Shown here: positions 62,243 to 64,000 of the stretch, in pieces | Layout of the letters: every line of letters starts with the position of its first letter | Position numbering within the stretch: the first letter of the stretch is position 1 | Assembly (NCBI GenBank): GCA_945862145.1 | Contig: CAMAXE010000003.1 | Span: forward strand, 100,139 to 164,138 | Reading direction: 5' to 3' | DNA: 64,000 bases | Source: Klebsiella pneumoniae | GTDB taxonomy: Bacteria > Pseudomonadota > Gammaproteobacteria > Pseudomonadales > UBA5518 | The notes under the pieces: generated by a model | Told to the model about the DNA's origin: nothing | The model's input: only the letters and a program-made list of their open reading frames with translations | Databases searched by the model: none | Position numbers and translations under genes: made by a program

Positions 62243-64000
62243 ATGGGAACACATAAGCGAATGATGCTGCGATTGAGTTGTGCAGCGTTCTCCATGGCGC
62301 TGCTCGGCTCGCAGGCCTGGGCCAATGGTGCCGCGAATGCCCGGACCGGCGAGTGGCGAGGTTGGGGAGCCGACCCGGCCAACACGAAGTACACACCCCT
62401 CGACCAGATAAGCCGTGCGAACGTCGACAAGCTTCGCGTCGTCTGGCGGCGCCCGGGCGTGGCGCCGGAAATCATGGATGCCGAGCCAGATCTCAACCCG
62501 AACAACAATTTCCGTGGGACGCCGACGATGATCGATGGCGTGCTTTACGCCTCGAACGCCGTCGGCCTGATCGAGGCGTTCAATCCGGGAACCGGCGCAA
62601 CCGTGTGGGTACAGGAGCCGCTCGAGCCGGGGCTGCGCGGACTAGCGGGCCTCAGTACGCGAACGGTTGCATACTGGAGCGATGGGTCCGAGCGGCGCAT
62701 CCTGTCGGCGCGCAGCGATTATCTGGTGTCGATGGATGCAAAGACTGGCCGCCTAGATCGCAAATTCGGCGTCGGCGGCAAGGTCGACCTGCGCCGGGGC
62801 GACAAGGCCAGCATCCTCCCCGTGGCAGGTTCAGCGGGCCCAATTGTCATGGGTGATCTTGTCGTCATCGCCGGGAGCGGCGGTGACGACTTCGGCGTGA
62901 AAGCCGAAGGTCCCGCTGAGGTCATCCGCGCGTTCGATGTGCGCACAGGAGCCCTGCGCTGGACCTTCCACTTTGTGCCGCGCGAGGGCGAGTTTGGTTA
63001 CGATACTTGGCACGACGGCTCCATGGCGCGCAGCGGCGGGGCAGGGGCCTGGGCCGCGCTCACCGCCGACGAGGAACTCGGTTACGTATACGTGGGGACC
63101 GGCTCGATGGCCAACCCCTGGTTCGGTGGGCATCGACCCGGCGAGAACCTGTTTGCCAATAGCATCATCTGCATCGACGCCAAGACTGGAAAGCGGGTGT
63201 GGCATCACCAGCTCGTGCACCATGACCTCTGGGACTACGACATCGCGGCCGCGCCGGTGCTGGCTGACATCGTGGTGGGTGGCAAGCCGATAAAGGCGGC
63301 GATCGCGGCGCCGAAGCATGGGTTCATCTTCGTCTTCGACCGCGTGACGGGGAAGCCGGTATGGCCGATCGAGGAGCGACCGGTACCAGCTTCGGACGTC
63401 CCGGGGGAGAAAGCCTGGCCCACGCAGCCCTTCCCCACGAAGCCTGCGCCGGTGGACCGGCAAGGCCTCACGCACGATGACGTGATCGACTTCACGCCGG
63501 AGTTGCGCGCCGAGGCGCTCGAGATCCTTAAGACCGTGGTCATCGGGCCGACCTTCACACCGCCCACCGTGGCGGTTCCGGGAGGCACGCAGGGAACCTT
63601 CACGTTCCCGGGCTCGGGAGGCGGAGTGAACTGGAACGGGCCGGCATTCGACCCCGAGACCGGGAATTTGTATGTACCGACCTTCACGGCCCCTTGGTTC
63701 AATGGCCTGGTAAAGCCGCCTGCGCGGCTCGAGCCGACGATCGATTACATGCACGGCCCCTCGTTCGAGAGCCAAGACGTCATGGCCGCGTGCTGCGAGC
63801 AGTTCGAACTCTATGGCCCCGACGGTCTGCCGCTCTACAAGCCGCCATATGGTCGCATCACGAAGATCGATCTCAATACCGGCGAGCACGTGTGGGTCGT
63901 TCCCAATGGCGACGGTCCGCGCGATCACCCGCGGCTCAAGCATCTGAACCTGCCTCCGCTGGGGCAGCCAGGCAAGACGGCTGTTCTACTCACCAGGTCG
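62243..64000 (+). CDS. PQQ-dependent (quinoprotein) alcohol dehydrogenase, 3' partial
   Basis: At least 586 residues; the frame runs off the end of the window. Residues 1-29 form a signal peptide ending AWA, so the enzyme is periplasmic. The mature part begins with the quinoprotein hallmark GEWRGWGADPANTKYTPLDQ near 35. The beta-propeller repeats are seen in VSMDAKTGRLDRKFG, DVRTGALRWTFHFVP, CIDAKTGKRVWHHQLVHHDL and FDPETGNLYVPT. A CCEQ pair near residue 517 provides adjacent cysteines, but it is much later than the ring-disulfide of methanol dehydrogenase, so it need not be equivalent. No CxxCH haem motif is seen in the visible part. It would oxidise an alcohol or aldehyde and pass electrons to a periplasmic carrier. 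Confidence 0.87.
   Translation, partial: MGTHKRMMLRLSCAAFSMALLGSQAWANGAANARTGEWRGWGADPANTKYTPLDQISRANVDKLRVVWRRPGVAPEIMDAEPDLNPNNNFRGTPTMIDGVLYASNAVGLIEAFNPGTGATVWVQEPLEPGLRGLAGLSTRTVAYWSDGSERRILSARSDYLVSMDAKTGRLDRKFGVGGKVDLRRGDKASILPVAGSAGPIVMGDLVVIAGSGGDDFGVKAEGPAEVIRAFDVRTGALRWTFHFVPREGEFGYDTWHDGSMARSGGAGAWAALTADEELGYVYVGTGSMANPWFGGHRPGENLFANSIICIDAKTGKRVWHHQLVHHDLWDYDIAAAPVLADIVVGGKPIKAAIAAPKHGFIFVFDRVTGKPVWPIEERPVPASDVPGEKAWPTQPFPTKPAPVDRQGLTHDDVIDFTPELRAEALEILKTVVIGPTFTPPTVAVPGGTQGTFTFPGSGGGVNWNGPAFDPETGNLYVPTFTAPWFNGLVKPPARLEPTIDYMHGPSFESQDVMAACCEQFELYGPDGLPLYKPPYGRITKIDLNTGEHVWVVPNGDGPRDHPRLKHLNLPPLGQPGKTAVLLTRS

Overview
The window is GC-rich chromosomal DNA that reads like a gammaproteobacterium. 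The evidence is gene content: gltA divergent from sdhCDAB-sucAB-lpd, phoB-phoR-phoU, rlmKL, rmf, prmB, epmC, pdxB, alaA, a long-form queF and hicBA. No rRNA or strong taxonomic marker is present, so the genus is left open. Coding density is high, with many 4-bp start/stop overlaps. Both ends of the window cut genes: an NAD-glutamate dehydrogenase at the left and a PQQ dehydrogenase at the right.

Bases 1-10.7 kb hold core metabolism and stress functions. They run gdhB (partial), a small rmf gene on the minus strand, rlmKL, then phoB-phoR-phoU behind a recognisable Pho box. Bases 9.4-23.1 kb are a nearly complete TCA block: citrate synthase on the minus strand, then succinate dehydrogenase, 2-oxoglutarate dehydrogenase, an OmpA-like lipoprotein and succinyl-CoA synthetase on the plus strand. 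The gltA/sdhC gap holds two good divergent sigma70 promoters. Bases 23.1-25.3 kb are a scar: an intact DUF2889 gene, a hicBA toxin-antitoxin pair, two broken partial copies of the DUF2889 3' end and the relic of a transposase. A sigma32-type promoter then leads into htpG.

Bases 27-45.5 kb are housekeeping genes: a sulfotransferase, an iron alcohol dehydrogenase, a hydrolase, prmB, aroC, an MFS transporter and a gcvR-like regulator. A tightly coupled run follows (exported methyltransferase, yheU-type, tusA, epmC, 5'-3' exonuclease, pdxB), then alaA, msrB, tRNA-Glu, an RRM protein, a Rieske oxygenase, an ABC exporter, queF and tRNA-Ser.

Bases 45.8-52.3 kb are a compact mobile island: a large serine recombinase with a DUF2924 partner, two small unknown genes, a MerR-like frame with no visible start codon, a terminase large subunit, a DUF5681 protein and a ParB-methyltransferase fusion. 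There are no capsid, portal or tail genes.

Bases 52.7-64 kb are a CoA-ester catabolic cluster: family III CoA-transferase, amidohydrolase, crotonase, DUF35 protein, a thiolase-fold protein without the nucleophilic cysteine, a 101-residue unknown, acyl-CoA synthetase, double-hotdog hydratase and PQQ alcohol dehydrogenase. The cysteine-less thiolase with its DUF35 partner resembles the Ltp2-type retro-aldolases of steroid side-chain degradation. The working model is that a cyclic or branched acid is activated to its CoA ester, hydrated and cleaved by retro-aldol chemistry. Two promoters in this cluster share an 8-bp sequence at the same place relative to the -10 box, suggesting one regulator. 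This cluster and the terminase island are the best candidates here for a poorly described system.
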